DNA from: Cliona cf. orientalis
Taxonomy: Eukaryota > Porifera > Demospongiae > Clionaida > Clionaidae
Assembly: GCA_963930775.1 (NCBI GenBank)
Contig: OZ005691.1
Span: 8,367,000-8,430,999, forward strand
Direction: 5' to 3'
Length of the DNA: 64,000 nt
Position 1 is the stretch's first letter; each line of letters starts with the position of its first letter. The position numbers were made by a program, and so were the translations under genes. Under the pieces are notes generated by a model, which saw nothing but the letters and a program-made list of their open reading frames with translations, made no database searches and was not told where the DNA came from. Below are positions 1-11,293 of the stretch, one piece after another.

Positions 1-521
1 CGGATGCAATTATCAGTGGAAACTGACCTCGTTTTCTGCAAAAAGTTGCAGAGCAAAAAATCTACAAAAAATTATGTGAATATAACTCGATCCAAGCTTC
101 AAAAATAGCCAATAAAAAAATTAAAATTTTTTCATGCCACCCTCCCTTTAATAATGCCTCTGTACTCTTCATTAAAATCTCTCCCCAATTCTATGATTTA
201 TGCCATCTGGTAAAATTTCGTTGACAGAGCTCTCGGTTGGGGATCCATTCTTAGTTTATCTAGATTGTTTGTGTTACGCCAATCAGGACATTACATGTTA
301 TTTTTCAATAATGAAAAATATCTAATGCCAACTGTTTCAAGTGCAGTTATCATCAGGGCAAGAATGCAAATCTACAATGTCTACCTGACTTGAGTTCTTA
401 AAGTCCTCGGCTGGTGACGCTACTTATAGGTGTCTAGATAGGTCTTGTTACACCAACCAGGACATTAATTGTCTTTAGTTAACTCCAGCAGTTTTACCTA
501 TAGCCACCATCAGGGAAAGAA

Positions 522-874
522 CAGTGGCGTACCCAGGGGGGTGCTCAGGGTGCTGGAGCACCCCCATCAGCTCTGGCACCATGCTGGCACAACAGCCAGT
601 TCAGTAGCTCAGTGACAAATATGGTTACTAATAATCGATGACTGGAAGCTACTACCAACAATAAACTTACTGGCCTCTAAATTCGCTCCCAAAACTGCAG
701 TTTCTCGCCGCAACTTGGCCTAAAACAGCCTTCTTTGTCAGCCAGCTACCTTCAAGAACGCGTTTAATTAGGGGTGTGGTCAACGTTTTGGGGGCGTGGC
801 TAAAAATTTTGCGCGCGCGCTTCGCGCGCGAATGTCTTAGCACCCCCCTCCCTTAAATCCTGGGGACGCCACTG
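522..874. mobile_element. Miniature inverted-repeat element, 5-bp TSD, empty site preserved
   Basis: The element starts CAGTGGCGTACCCAGG and ends CCTGGGGACGCCACTG, imperfect terminal inverted repeats of about 16 bp. It is flanked by AAGAA on both sides, a 5-bp target-site duplication. The flanking DNA occurs uninterrupted at about 353-380 as CAGGGCAAGAATGCAAATC, which acts as the empty site. The interior is GC-rich with C-runs and encodes nothing. A related element with TIR CAGGGGCGGATCCAGG lies at 38274-38609. Confidence 0.75.
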
Positions 875-1479
875 AAGAATGCAAATCTACAATATCTATG
901 TTCTTAAATAGTTAGCTAGCTAGTGGGCATGTCTGATGCATCATCAGTGGATGTGGCATGTACTGTGTTGGACTCGGGCCAAGGGGGCCTGGCGCCGAGT
1001 CACTCTTATTGATCATTTCATGGAGGACGAGGTCTTGGTCCCTTCCTCTCCTCCTTGTTCTTGATGGCTCTCAGCCATAGCAATAGTAACTCTCTCCCTT
1101 CGTGTCTGTTGATCAAGCAGGTCTTGGGAGCCATCCACCTTTTAACAAGTGTATATGCTATTACAAATTACTGTAGATCTATTTTGGTGGGGAATATCCC
1201 ACTGTGCCTCTCCCCCCTGTCCAATTATTGTGTTTCATCAGTGGTGTGTGTACTGTACCCTAGCAACTACATAATATTATTATTATGTACATGTACATCT
1301 AGTACCAGCACACCTCACCATGCATAATAGTGGTAACCACAACACTAGTCTGTAAATTACTGATCTTCTGACTTGTATTATTATTAATAGTACAGTAGTA
1401 GCAGAATGCTAGTGGAGCCCATGACTATGCATATTAGGACAGACTAATATCAGTGTGCATTTATACTGGAGGATACTAT

Positions 1480-1965
1480 GTGTAATGAATGCACAGGAGT
1501 GCAGAACCCTCACCGCTACACGCATGCATGACTCATGCACATGTAGATCTATAGCATATCTCAGTATGTATGCCTGCTCAATATCAGGAGTATAGAACTA
1601 GATACATACTACCGTATACATACCCTGCACCCGAGGTACTCCAGTTTTCTTCAGAGTCAGTGCATGATATAGGCATAGGGGGAAGGCACCTGGCTATGTC
1701 ACTACATTAACTGAAAACCTCTGTGACTACTTAAACTGAATTATGGCACTTGAGAACCACTGCCTGTTTACACTGTCACTGCATTGACAACTAACCAGCA
1801 AGGCACAGAATGGCAACCACAGCTGCACACTACTATACCACTGGGCAGGACTTAACGTGACCACTCTTCCTTGATGCCTGGTAATCCTCAGATGCGTACT
1901 TTCTCTTAGACAACCCTTACCATATGGACGAACCCTCTGCCTACGATTTGCGGCGAGGGTTAATA
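1480..1965 (-). repeat. Inverted copy of the repeat at 5180-6690 (empty site)
   Basis: Read on the minus strand this matches 5180-5478 followed by 6456-6690. Shared landmarks include the AACCCTC/GAGGGTT hairpin end, the block about CCAGTGGTATAGTAGTGTGCAG, and a block about ATCATGCACTGACTCTG. The minus-strand text CAGTTAATGTAGTGACAT here is continuous. In the other copy it is split by a ~975-bp palindrome at a TA dinucleotide. Confidence 0.7.
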
Positions 1966-4524
1966 ATATATGTAGCTAGCTACCGTACCACATCATTTGG
2001 GATTGGAGGTGTATTAATTACATTTATCCTACAGCTATAAGGGGTGAAGTGATCACTTTCTCTCTGCCCACCTATGAGATACATGTGATCATGATCCTGC
2101 AGGAAACCACACTTAAATGCACAATAATTTGTCCATACCACATTTGTACTGTAGTTCAACACTCCTATATCTAATCTACTCCTGGTAGCACCCTCGCTGC
2201 CCTTGGGATGCTACAGCCTTGGACCTTCGGGTGTCTAAATCATGTAGATAGACTTCTATAGTCCAGTTCCTTTAAACTGAAAACAAGTAGCAGGCTTATA
2301 AACCACAAAACCAAACACTATAAAATGTGGAATGTACTGCAGACACCAACACAGAAACCTTACAAAGCTTAAATTATATACACACAATAATCATTTCTAG
2401 GCACGAGTGAATCTAGACGATTTTTTGAGGTATCTATGAAGAAAGGCTATGTTGATGCTTTCGTTGATAAGATGGCCATTTATGGGAGTGCAGGTGTTGG
2501 AAAAACCTGCACTATGAGTGTTGTTGCAGGTGAAGACCCTCCTGATGTACGAAATAGCACTCCCATAGCCACCCGTCCCATCACCATGGTCCAGATGCAG
2601 GAATCAGGAGGGAAATGGATCAAGTACAAATCTAACCAGCGTATGTGGGTGTGCACACATATATCAAAGCACATACTGGGAAAAGAACTGATAGACACTC
2701 TTTCAAAACTGAAGCGTAAAGTAGTGGCTAAATCAGCGAACAGAGCAGAAGGTGACGTCCGTAAGGAGGAGACAGTTCCTAGTACCGTGCAAGAAAAACA
2801 ACCTGATGGAGGAGCTACCCAAGAGCACCATGGTGATGCCACTTCACAACCAAGCATAGTTGATCCTGAGGTCCTTCAAGTGATCCACGATGTGCTTGAT
2901 GAGATGTTTGAGCTGATTGACAAGTGTCCTGAGACGGAAGATCCTATCACCTACATCCACAAGCTACTCATTTCCGACTGCGGAGGGCAGCCCCAGTTCC
3001 ACGAGGTCTTGCCGATATTCTTGAAGAAGATGTCCATGATAGTATTCGTTTTCAAGCTTTCTGAAGAGTTTTCTACGCGTCCAATGATTGAATATTACGA
3101 ACATGGCAAACCTTTAGGCACTCCGTATGAATCCGATCACACCACTGAGCAGCTGATTTAGCAAGGACTTCGATCTCTTCATTCTCACTGATCTAGCAAG
3201 GAGAAGGGCAGTAGCGACATTCCACAAATAGTCATGATAGGAACTCACAAAGACCAAGAAAACACGTGTCAGGAATCTAGGGAAGCAAAAAATCTGAAGT
3301 TGCGAGAAATGTTGCTTCCAACATTTAAAAAGGAAATCGTTTATTATCAGGAAAGGACAAATGATGTGCTATTCCCATGGAATGCAAAGTTCCCTGGAGA
3401 TGATGAGAAAGCAGGAGCTGGAAAAATACGATCGAGAGTATCCAGTAAGCGCCAATCAGATCCAAGACAGCTACCTTTGCAGTGGCTGGCATTGGAGATC
3501 ATCCTGGATGAAATTACTCAAAAGCTGAAACGTGGTGTTCTAAGTCGAAACGAATGCCTTGAAGTCGCTCGTAGACTTCACCTTGATGAGAGTGCTTTAG
3601 AAGCAGCTCTGATCTACCTTGATGAGCTATCGCTAATCTTTTACTATCCCGAGATTCTTCCTGAAGTGGTCTTCACCAACCCGCAGGTGCTTCTTGACAA
3701 GATTTCAGAACTGGTAAAAGTTCACCATGACATTGTGAAATGTTCGCATGACTGTACAGACAGTGAATCGTGGCAGGAATTTTTCAATCATGCACTCATC
3801 ACATTTAAGTTTCTCTCTCAAGATGTCTTCAACAAGCATTATGTACCGGGCCTATTTGAACAAGAGCATTTAATGAAGCTCTTTCGAAGGCAATTCATTT
3901 TTGCTGACTTCATGAATGGCAAGTGCTTTGTACCCTGCCTACTTCGAATGCTTGGTAAGGAAGATCTCTCAAAAGAACGTACTTCAGATGATTGTTTAGT
4001 TGCTCCCTTTGTCCTTCACTTTCCTGATGGCCCTGCTCGTCATGGCATCTTCTGTGCCCTTTCTTCTTTCTTAACTTCTCCAGAAAATCACTTTCCAGGT
4101 CCGTGGAAGCTGAAGATGTCTGCCAGGTCGGTCACACCGAATTGTCTACACCGAAATTGTATACAATTCACGATTCCTCAATTTGAAACGCCTTGTTCTG
4201 TGACTCTGATCGATTCCTATCATCAATTTGAACTGCACCTTTTTATCACCGAGCAACCTTCACCCGATCTTTGCACGACCATCAAGGAAGCTCTCTTTGC
4301 AGGTCTTAGGAAAGCTAATATCACGCTGGGCTACACCAATTCAACTCCGTCCTTTGCTCTTCTCTGTCCTTGTGGAAGTGGAGATCCTCATCCAGCTAAG
4401 ATAGGAAAGACGTCTTGGATCTGTACCTTGGATGAGGGAGCGGGCCAAAGATTCCTGTCTAAGCATTTATTCTGGACACAATGTGAAGGTACTAATAATA
4501 TTATTATTGTAGCTTGTTATTATT

Positions 4525-5155
4525 GGTTGGGGCGAGCCTGAGCGAGCCCCACATAAACGGTACAGCTATGCGCGAATTTTATATTATATATTATATATTA
4601 TTATGGTACGTCCGTCATGCGAAATTATATACCCAGTGATCTCTACGGACATAAACGCGAAACATTCTATTGCGCATTCTCATGCCTGGGATACGGGCCG
4701 TATAATATTATACGTAGTTCTGATTTAGCGAATTGCAAATTTAGACTTGTGCTTGTATTGCGTTGATCAAGCAAGCAATCGTACTGAGCCGTAGAAGGCT
4801 CCAACGGAGGAGAGAGCGAGACAGAGCTCATTATCAGCTCAACAGCGCAAGGATCAGCTATTAAGGAACGCGATAAAGATAGACTAGACGTGCTGCTCAC
4901 TGATGACTCTGATAACAGAGGCAATTAAAAATTTTTTTTGACTGTCGGCACTGTAGGATGGAGGGAAATAGTCTATCATGCACTGAGCTGCAGACCTACA
5001 GGCCTACACGGCACTATGAGACTGTCTGTCATTGTTTGCTTCGATCTGTATCAGTGGTCTTCAAGATCTATCGTACACGTGCTATGGCTTTATTAAAGTT
5101 TTTGAGTCGCAGCTCAGCTAGACATTCAGAGGCTCAGCTCAGGCTCGCCCCAAAC
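4525..5155. mobile_element. Inverted-repeat element in intron of the GTPase gene
   Basis: Ends carry GGTTGGGGCGAGCCTGAGC on the left (about 4525) and GCTCAGGCTCGCCCCAAAC on the right (to about 5155), inverted relative to each other. The left end itself can fold (GGGGCGAGCC/GAGCGAGCCCC). No convincing coding capacity is visible. It sits directly after the donor at 4488 of the GTPase gene. Confidence 0.55.
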
Positions 5156-5179
5156 AGGCCCTGCATAACACTAGTTAAT

Positions 5180-6690
5180 TAACCCTTGCCGCATAGCGTA
5201 GGCGGAGGGTTACTGCAATCGTTTGGCGATTTTTGTCCGTCCGTCCGTCTGTTTGTCCGTCTGTATGGTAAGGGTCGTCTGAGAGAACGTACGCATCTGA
5301 GGATTACCAGGCATCAAGGAAGAGTGCATGGTCACGTTAAGTCCTGCCCAGTGGTATAGTAGTGTGCAGCTGTGGTTGCCATTCTGTCCCTTGCTGGTCA
5401 GTTGTCAGTGCAGTGACAGTGTAAACAGGCAGTGGCTCTCAAGTGCATAATTCAGTTTACAGAGGCTTTCAGTTAATATAGAGTCAGCAATCAAATATCA
5501 GCCACCACATATAATCAGACACCTGTATCTCAGGAATGGAAAGAGCTATGATCACCATTCTTGCGCTGACTGGTAGCTCTAGTTGAATGCTGATCACAAA
5601 CCAAATCCAAAATCTTTGCGATAAACCACGTGTGAGCTAAAGACAAAAATGTTCACCCATCTGATTTATGCAACTACCAGACGTTTGTACCAAATTTCAG
5701 ACAATTAGTTCCCTCACCGCTAAAAATGATGTGTGGACTGCCAGATTTGGAACATATGACTATCTACCCTTACTGTCACTGGCCACCAAATTTTAGTGTA
5801 CAATGTTTCTGTAATTGAATGTGACAAGGTTTTAAATAGATTCTACTCACGTTATCAATATTCAGACACTTTTGTTCCATTTTTCCGATTCAAGGATTCA
5901 AAATTATATAAAATTTTTAAGATCACCTTTGCAACCCTTGGATAATCACAAATTGACCAATAGAACATATAACTAGGCTGTATTTGTCTTAATTTAATGA
6001 ATTGAAGATCTTTTACCCAATTTTGAATTTCTTAGCCAAGTCTTGCACCTGATTTCCTTAAAAAGTGTCTGAATATTGATGACATGAGGAGTATCTACTT
6101 AAAGCCTTGTCGTATTCAATTTAAGTAACACTGTGGGTTAAAATTTGGTAGCCAGTGACAGCAAGGGTAGGTGGTCATAACTTCCAAATCTGGCACTTCA
6201 CACATCATTTTTAGCGGTGAGGGAACTAATTGTCTGAAATTTGGTACAAACGTCTGGTAGTTGCATAAATCAGATGGGTGAACATTTTTGTCTTTAGCTC
6301 ACACGTGGTTTATCGCAAAGACTTTGGATTTGGTATGTGATCAGCATTCGACTAGAGCTACCAGTCAGCGCAAGAATGGTGATCATAGCTCTTTCCATTC
6401 CTGAGATACAGGTGTCTGATTATATGTGGTGGTTGATATTTGATTGCTGACTCTAGTGACATGGCAGGTGCCCCTAGTCTATATCATGCACTGACTCTGG
6501 AGTACCTCAGCTGCAGGGCATATATGTATATGGTAGTATGTATCTAGTTCAATACTCCTGATATTGAGCAGGCTGGCATACACACTGAGATATGCTAGCT
6601 ATGGATCTACATGTGCATGAGTCATGCATGCGTGTAGCGGTGAGGGTTCTGCACTCCTGTGCATTCATTTTATTGTTTTTTTTTAAATTG
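5180..6690 (+). repeat. Repeat copy interrupted by a long palindrome
   Basis: The outer parts (5180-5478 and 6456-6690) are the inverted counterpart of 1480-1965. It begins with a hairpin-like CCGCATAGCGTAGGCGGAGGGTT segment followed by a GTCCGTCC-rich tract, a pattern also present near 19910, 30420 and 30730. The interruption is the palindrome listed at 5479-6455. Confidence 0.65.
5479..6455. mobile_element. ~977-bp foldback element with ~400-bp arms, TA target
   Basis: The left arm (5479 to about 5880) reads TAGAGTCAGCAATCAAATAT onward. The right arm (about 6062-6455) is its near-exact reverse complement ending ATTTGATTGCTGACTCTA. The spacer is about 180 bp. The element splits a repeat whose uninterrupted inverted copy lies at 1480-1965, and the junctions fit insertion at TA. 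It encodes no protein. Long terminal arms plus TA target suggest a Tc1/mariner-type foldback derivative (inference). Confidence 0.75.
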
Positions 6691-7254
6691 GATTTACTGT
6701 GCTATCTAGTTACCCGTGCCGAAGCTGTTGCTAGTACCAGCAATACTGTAGAGTACCAAACCATAATTTCTTGCACAACGAAATTGGCGGCTGCTGTGTG
6801 CAATGATCTCGTCCGATTGAGTGGATGTCTGCTTGAGAAAGGATTCATTTCACAAGAAAACGCTAGTGGGCTCAGGAATAGAAACATTGAAGAAGCTGAC
6901 CAAGCAGCCCATCTTGTCGATCTGGTTCAGCAAAAAATAAAATTAGAATCTCAGAACTATATGTCCAGTTCACTAGCATCCTAGAGGAAGACAAGCATCC
7001 CTATAGCGACATAATATTATTGAGAATATTGAGAGAGGCATACTCTTCACTAGATACCTACATGCATGTACATGTAGACTGTTACAGAAATATTTGGTGA
7101 TCACCTGTAATCATGGTAATTTTGTTCTTTAATGCAGCTCCTTCTGAATTGGAATCAGTTGTTCATGGTTTACACATGAAGGCCAAGAACCTCCCATCAC
7201 TTCAATACAGCCACCGAGCATATACTCAACCTTCACCTGAAATAGGTAGTTATA

Positions 7255-8087
7255 CCATAGATAATAGAGGAGGGAGGAGGGATTGGAAACGCGCATTGCT
7301 GCCTATAGTGACGTCACGGAGGATGCTCGACACGGCACGCCCCCCTTCGCGATGATAATACAGGCTGTACACTACAGTATAGTAGGCCTTATATGGTGTC
7401 ATATTATGGCCTTGTAGCCGGACTAAACCTAGATCTATGGCTAAATCAAGCGTGGGGAGGAAAACCAAGAATCGAAACGCGATTTTGAACTGTCATTTTT
7501 ATGTTTTACCTCGTATAAAACTTTGTGGAATTTTCGTTCGCTATCGGCGAGAGAACTGGAAGTGAGAGCGATTGGACAGTGTCTGTGGCTGCCTACCATG
7601 TGCTTTAGAAGCATCCGCGAGCTTTCTGGGGATAGCACTCGGGTCTGCGAGCTTTATTAACAGCCCGAGTCATACTCAGATTGAACTTACCTGAGCTTGT
7701 TTGGCCCTTGTTGCGCTTGCTTTGTAATGAAGCACTGTATTTCAGGTCGTCGTTAGCACTCTTTGGCTGATACTGAATCTATCGAGGCATTTAACGAAGG
7801 CCTTCACTGCTCGCAGGTCCCAGGAAAATACCACAAGGCCAAATGGCAGCCCACCTACAAGTCTATTCAGAAAAGGTGCCTGATTCTTTCTTCTTTTGAC
7901 TTCAGGACCTTGGGCGACTCGGCTACAATGCACAAACACTCTCTCGAGGGCAATAAGTGCAGCCTTTGCGGTGTAGCGAAATTGTGCGATTCGCGAACTT
8001 TTGATAGAGTCACGTGACCGTGTCGAGCATCCGCCGTATACACGTACAAGCGTTTCCAATCCCTCCTCCCTCCTCTATTATCTATGG
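7255..8087. mobile_element. 833-bp TIR element with TTATA target-site duplication
   Basis: The TIR begins CCATAGATAATAGAGGAGGG on the left; its reverse complement ends at 8087, giving about 38 bp of near-perfect inverted repeat. TTATA flanks both ends (7250-7254 and 8088-8092). It lies in the intron after the 7138-7245 exon of the GTPase gene. Short reading frames inside lack recognisable motifs. Confidence 0.8.
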
Positions 8088-8189
8088 TTATACTTACCCA
8101 TTGAGTGACTGGAATTAATATCTGCATGCATGAATTGTGTCTAGTTGGCAATATTAATGTCACAGACTACACTACAGTGGCTTGAAGTA

Positions 8190-8860
8190 TATGTGACCGT
8201 CCATGACAAAACCAACCATATTGCGCTGGATAAGAAACAGGCTTATTTAGTTGCCCAAGGTGATAATTATCATTTTTCACTTTTTGGCATAGGATCGATA
8301 GAGGAATCATTCCTCTACACAAAAATCTGCTTTGTAGCTTCTAGAATGCTATACTCACTGAGTTCTAGTATGGCTCGAAGAAGTCGGCCGTGTAGCTAAC
8401 ATTGATCGTCCATGATACGGAGCCGTTGCCATAGTTGCAGGTAGGCAAGCACGGCAGCTGCACAGAAAAAACTCTCAAGACACTTCTTTCTTCGATTTTG
8501 TGTACTAACGATCATTGACAATAGACACGCTTATCATTTCGTTCTTTTCCATCAAAACGCTGGCTGCTGCTTTCTTTCCAACATTTTGGCCACCATCTGG
8601 CGCTTTGACTTAGTGGGCGTGGCCATGTATTTTGCATAAACGGCGAGTATACGGATTTCCGCGTGCAATGTATGTAGCAGCGTAGCTTGCTGCACAATTT
8701 TATTACAGGCGATCCGGGTACATTTTGGCTCATATCTCCGTGCTAGAGACTTCAAATTTGCAGGAGAAATAGTTCAAAGGTTGTACTTGGTAATGGTGGC
8801 CTTAACTAAAAATTGGTTGTTGGCGCAATATGTTTGGTTTTGTCATGGAAGGTCACATAT
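8190..8860. mobile_element. ~670-bp TIR element, probable TA insertion
   Basis: Left end TATGTGACCGTCCATGACAA and right end TTGTCATGGAAGGTCACATA are inverted copies, and the similarity runs about 38 bp inward to ATATTGCGC/GCGCAATAT. Flanks are TA-rich, consistent with TA insertion. Non-coding. It lies in the same intron as the 7255-8087 element. Confidence 0.7.
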
Positions 8861-9388
8861 AATAATCAACTGTTATTACACATCTTAATTTATTGATTAT
8901 ACATTGAGTGATGATCCATCTACATTGAGTAGAGTAACTATTGTAACATAATATTATAAAATATTTCTCATGTAAATATCGCATTTTGCACTACGATTCA
9001 TCTGACTTTTTATTTATTTTAGTATCAGAAGGTACTCCAGCTACTCTTACTCTCCAGGAGGTAGCTGCTCAAGCTGGTATCACGAGGCTAAACATCCTAG
9101 ATCAAGAGTGCTCTCAGGAAATCCTCCTCTGCTTAGCCAAGCACTGTGTAGAGTGGCAGCTGATAGGACTCCACCTCAAGCTGACTGACAGTGACATCGC
9201 TGCAGTGGATGGTGATAACCGAACGGTGGATGAGAAGAGGGTTGGGCTATTGAGAAGATGGAAAGAGCGCTTAGCTTTCAAAGCCACGTATCTAGTTTTT
9301 GTCCAAGCACTCCTAGCCTGTGGAAAGATTTCTGATGCTGTTAATGCTTGCAAGGCTATTGTTCTAGGTGAGTACTAGTGTTGTCCTG

Positions 9389-9780
9389 TACCGTAAATCC
9401 GGAAATTTTTGTTGTTGAAATATTTTTGTAGTCATTCAAGACTACGAAATTAAATATCATGAAATATTTTCTACCCTGAATAATAGAAACAACGAAAAAT
9501 TTGCACTATGAAATTTTAGCACGTGCGCGACCATACGTCTGCGTGTTCTGCTCGATCTTTACGTGGTAGCCGTGGACACAACAGCATCTTTCGAGTACCT
9601 CCTCCATTATCGTTGGTGATCTCGACGCCTGGGCTGCTCCATTACTCGATCAAACTCGCGATCTTCTTCATACGTAGCTACTATGTTTTTGCTAAAAAAA
9701 TTGATGTAAAATATTTTCGTAGGCAGTTTTCCTACGAAAATATTTTTATTAATTACACGAAAATTTCCGGATTTACGGTA
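9389..9780. mobile_element. 392-bp miniature inverted-repeat element
   Basis: It starts TACCGTAAATCCGGAAATTT and ends AAATTTCCGGATTTACGGTA, a perfect 20-bp terminal inverted repeat. The interior is AT-rich with local hairpins. It occupies the intron between the death-domain exon and the first SAM exon of the GTPase gene. Confidence 0.85.
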
Positions 9781-10186
9781 GTGCACTTTTGCTGGGGATA
9801 ACCTCCATAGGAGTACTGTACAGTATTTGATAGACAATCTCTTTAAGTGTACTCTTCCATGCACATTGCAGGTACTGGAGCTTCTTCTGATGAGCAATTG
9901 CAGTATAACAGTTCCATGCCAGAAGAGGACTTTTGTCTATGGCTTAGATCAAGGGGGATTAGTGAGAAAGATTGCAAAGTTCTCTGTGGTAAGTTAGCTA
10001 CTATTGTTACAATGTAATCCAGTGCATAATAATTTTATTGTTCATATTATAGAGAATGGTATTACGCCTTCTGGGTTCATACGGCTAGATGCAGAAGATT
10101 TCGATGATATTGGGCTCACGAAGTTTGGCAAAAAACTGATTTTTAAGACCTTAGCAGAAGTTTACGTTGTTCATGCGCCTCCTTAG

Positions 10187-11293
10187 CTGTGACTAATGTA
10201 ATAGCTACGTGTGAATCTTTGTCATCGATTAATCTTGATTTTCGGCTTTACCTTCATTATAATATTATTATAAGAATCATAAAGCATGAATATCATTAAG
10301 CATTTTTTATGACATTGTTATGCTATGCTATTGCCTGTGGTACATAGCCCAGAGTCTCCAGCACAGCAAGAAAGATTTGTCAATGAGTGCACAATAATAG
10401 TTCCATGACTTGTTCACTGAGAGTTTCCAACCAGTTTCCAAGTTTGGGAAATGAACTCAAGAATAAAATTAAATTTTCCACCATAATTAAAATCTGATGG
10501 CAAAGTATATACCCAAATTTCCTTTACAGAGAACAACGCTGCATGCATGCTAACAATTACACAGTACTGCCAGCACCAGGTAGCCATAATTATATGAAGT
10601 AACAGCCTCTAGCTAGTCGAGTGGCCAGCCTCTTTAAAATTAAGACAATAGCTATAGTCTGCATGAACTTCTGTGGAATGCAGGCTAAACCAACAATCAA
10701 TAGTACGTCATAGTTCACAGTATGGAAGGTCATACTCAGTCTGGTGAAGTGGAGCCTTCTGGAAGTAGCTAGCTTATAGCTAAAAATTACCAAGCCATAA
10801 AATGCACCTTCAGTGTTAAGGTTAATTGATGTTTGTGACATTCTGATCAGACAGTTCAATGAGTATGGTGGTTATAATAGCTAATAGCTATAATTATTAA
10901 CACCAAGCCACAACAATAATAATTATTTTTTGTATCATTGTGGCCACATTGTACCAAATGTTAATGTTATAAGGTTAATTGATGTTTATGACACTCTGAT
11001 GAGTTCAATGAGTACCTGTGGTTGTCACAGTTGGAACCATGTGGTGAGGGCAGAGTATCAAAGATACCAGATGAAAGTGTGTCAGAGGTGACCAATTTAA
11101 ATTAGCTATAATATATATAATATTATTATGTACCATACACTCCTTCTGTTCAGCAATAAAAGCCCAGTGGCCAGCAGCTGGGCCAGTAAGAAACATCAGT
11201 CTAGCATCAAATTGCTAGCTCTGCCGCCTTCTATACTGAGCTAATAGTTGTTTTGTATACACACTTTGGCAGAGTAACATCCTTTTTTTTAAG
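10187..11293. other. Intergenic spacer with a short direct duplication
   Basis: No exon recognised. A block of about 65 bp around AAGGTTAATTGATGTTTGTG at 10815-10880 recurs at about 10972-11030, ending in a shared GTTCAATGAGTA. The spacer presumably contains the 3' region of the GTPase gene and the promoter of the Cys-repeat gene. An AATAAAAG TATA-like motif sits at about 11154, some 140 bases before the ATG at 11294. Confidence 0.5.

Larger units (their letters stand above)
1..2400. other. Repeat-rich intergenic DNA upstream of the GTPase gene
   Basis: No coding exon is recognisable here. The first 500 bases hold an imperfect tandem duplication (about 285-390 and 455-520 plus 875-900) sharing phrases such as ACCAGGACATTA and AAGAATGCAAATCTAC. 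A miniature element interrupts the second copy (listed separately). From about 1480 to 1965 the sequence is an inverted copy of a repeat found at 5180-6690 inside the neighbouring gene's intron. The 5' exon or exons of the GTPase gene, required by the phase-1 acceptor at 2401, should lie in or beyond this stretch but I could not identify them. Confidence 0.6.
2401..10186 (+). pseudogene. Roc-COR-like GTPase with death-fold and SAM domains, two nonsense codons
   Basis: Exons by frame and splice signals: 2401-4488, 6710 to about 6967 (donor uncertain), 7138-7245, 9023-9367, 9872-9988, 10053-10186; junctions are phase 1. Exon 1 encodes a GTPase core: P-loop GSAGVGKT, DCGGQPQFHE as the switch II/DxxGQ motif, and GTHKD in the N/TKxD position. 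A COR-like winged-helix stretch follows (LKRGVLSRNECLEVARRL onward). The 6710 exon is helical and CARD/DED-like, 9023-9367 is death-domain-like (LTLQEVAAQAG start), and the last two exons make a SAM-like domain (GLTKFGKKLIFK). Compared with the intact-frame paralogue at 49.5-52.8 kb, codon 3159-3161 is TAG where Lys is expected and 3189-3191 is TGA where Arg is expected. The frame is otherwise open, so this is a young pseudogene or a sequencing/allelic defect. The family acts as cytosolic signalling GTPases; ligand unknown. The 5' exon is missing from view. Confidence 0.8.

Noticed and set aside
1055-1327. 90-codon frame with hydrophobic segments
   Set aside because: It lies in repeat-like DNA, with no recognisable motif and no supporting splice or promoter context.
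2480-2857. Minus-strand 125-codon frame
   Set aside because: Shadow of the GTPase exon on the other strand.
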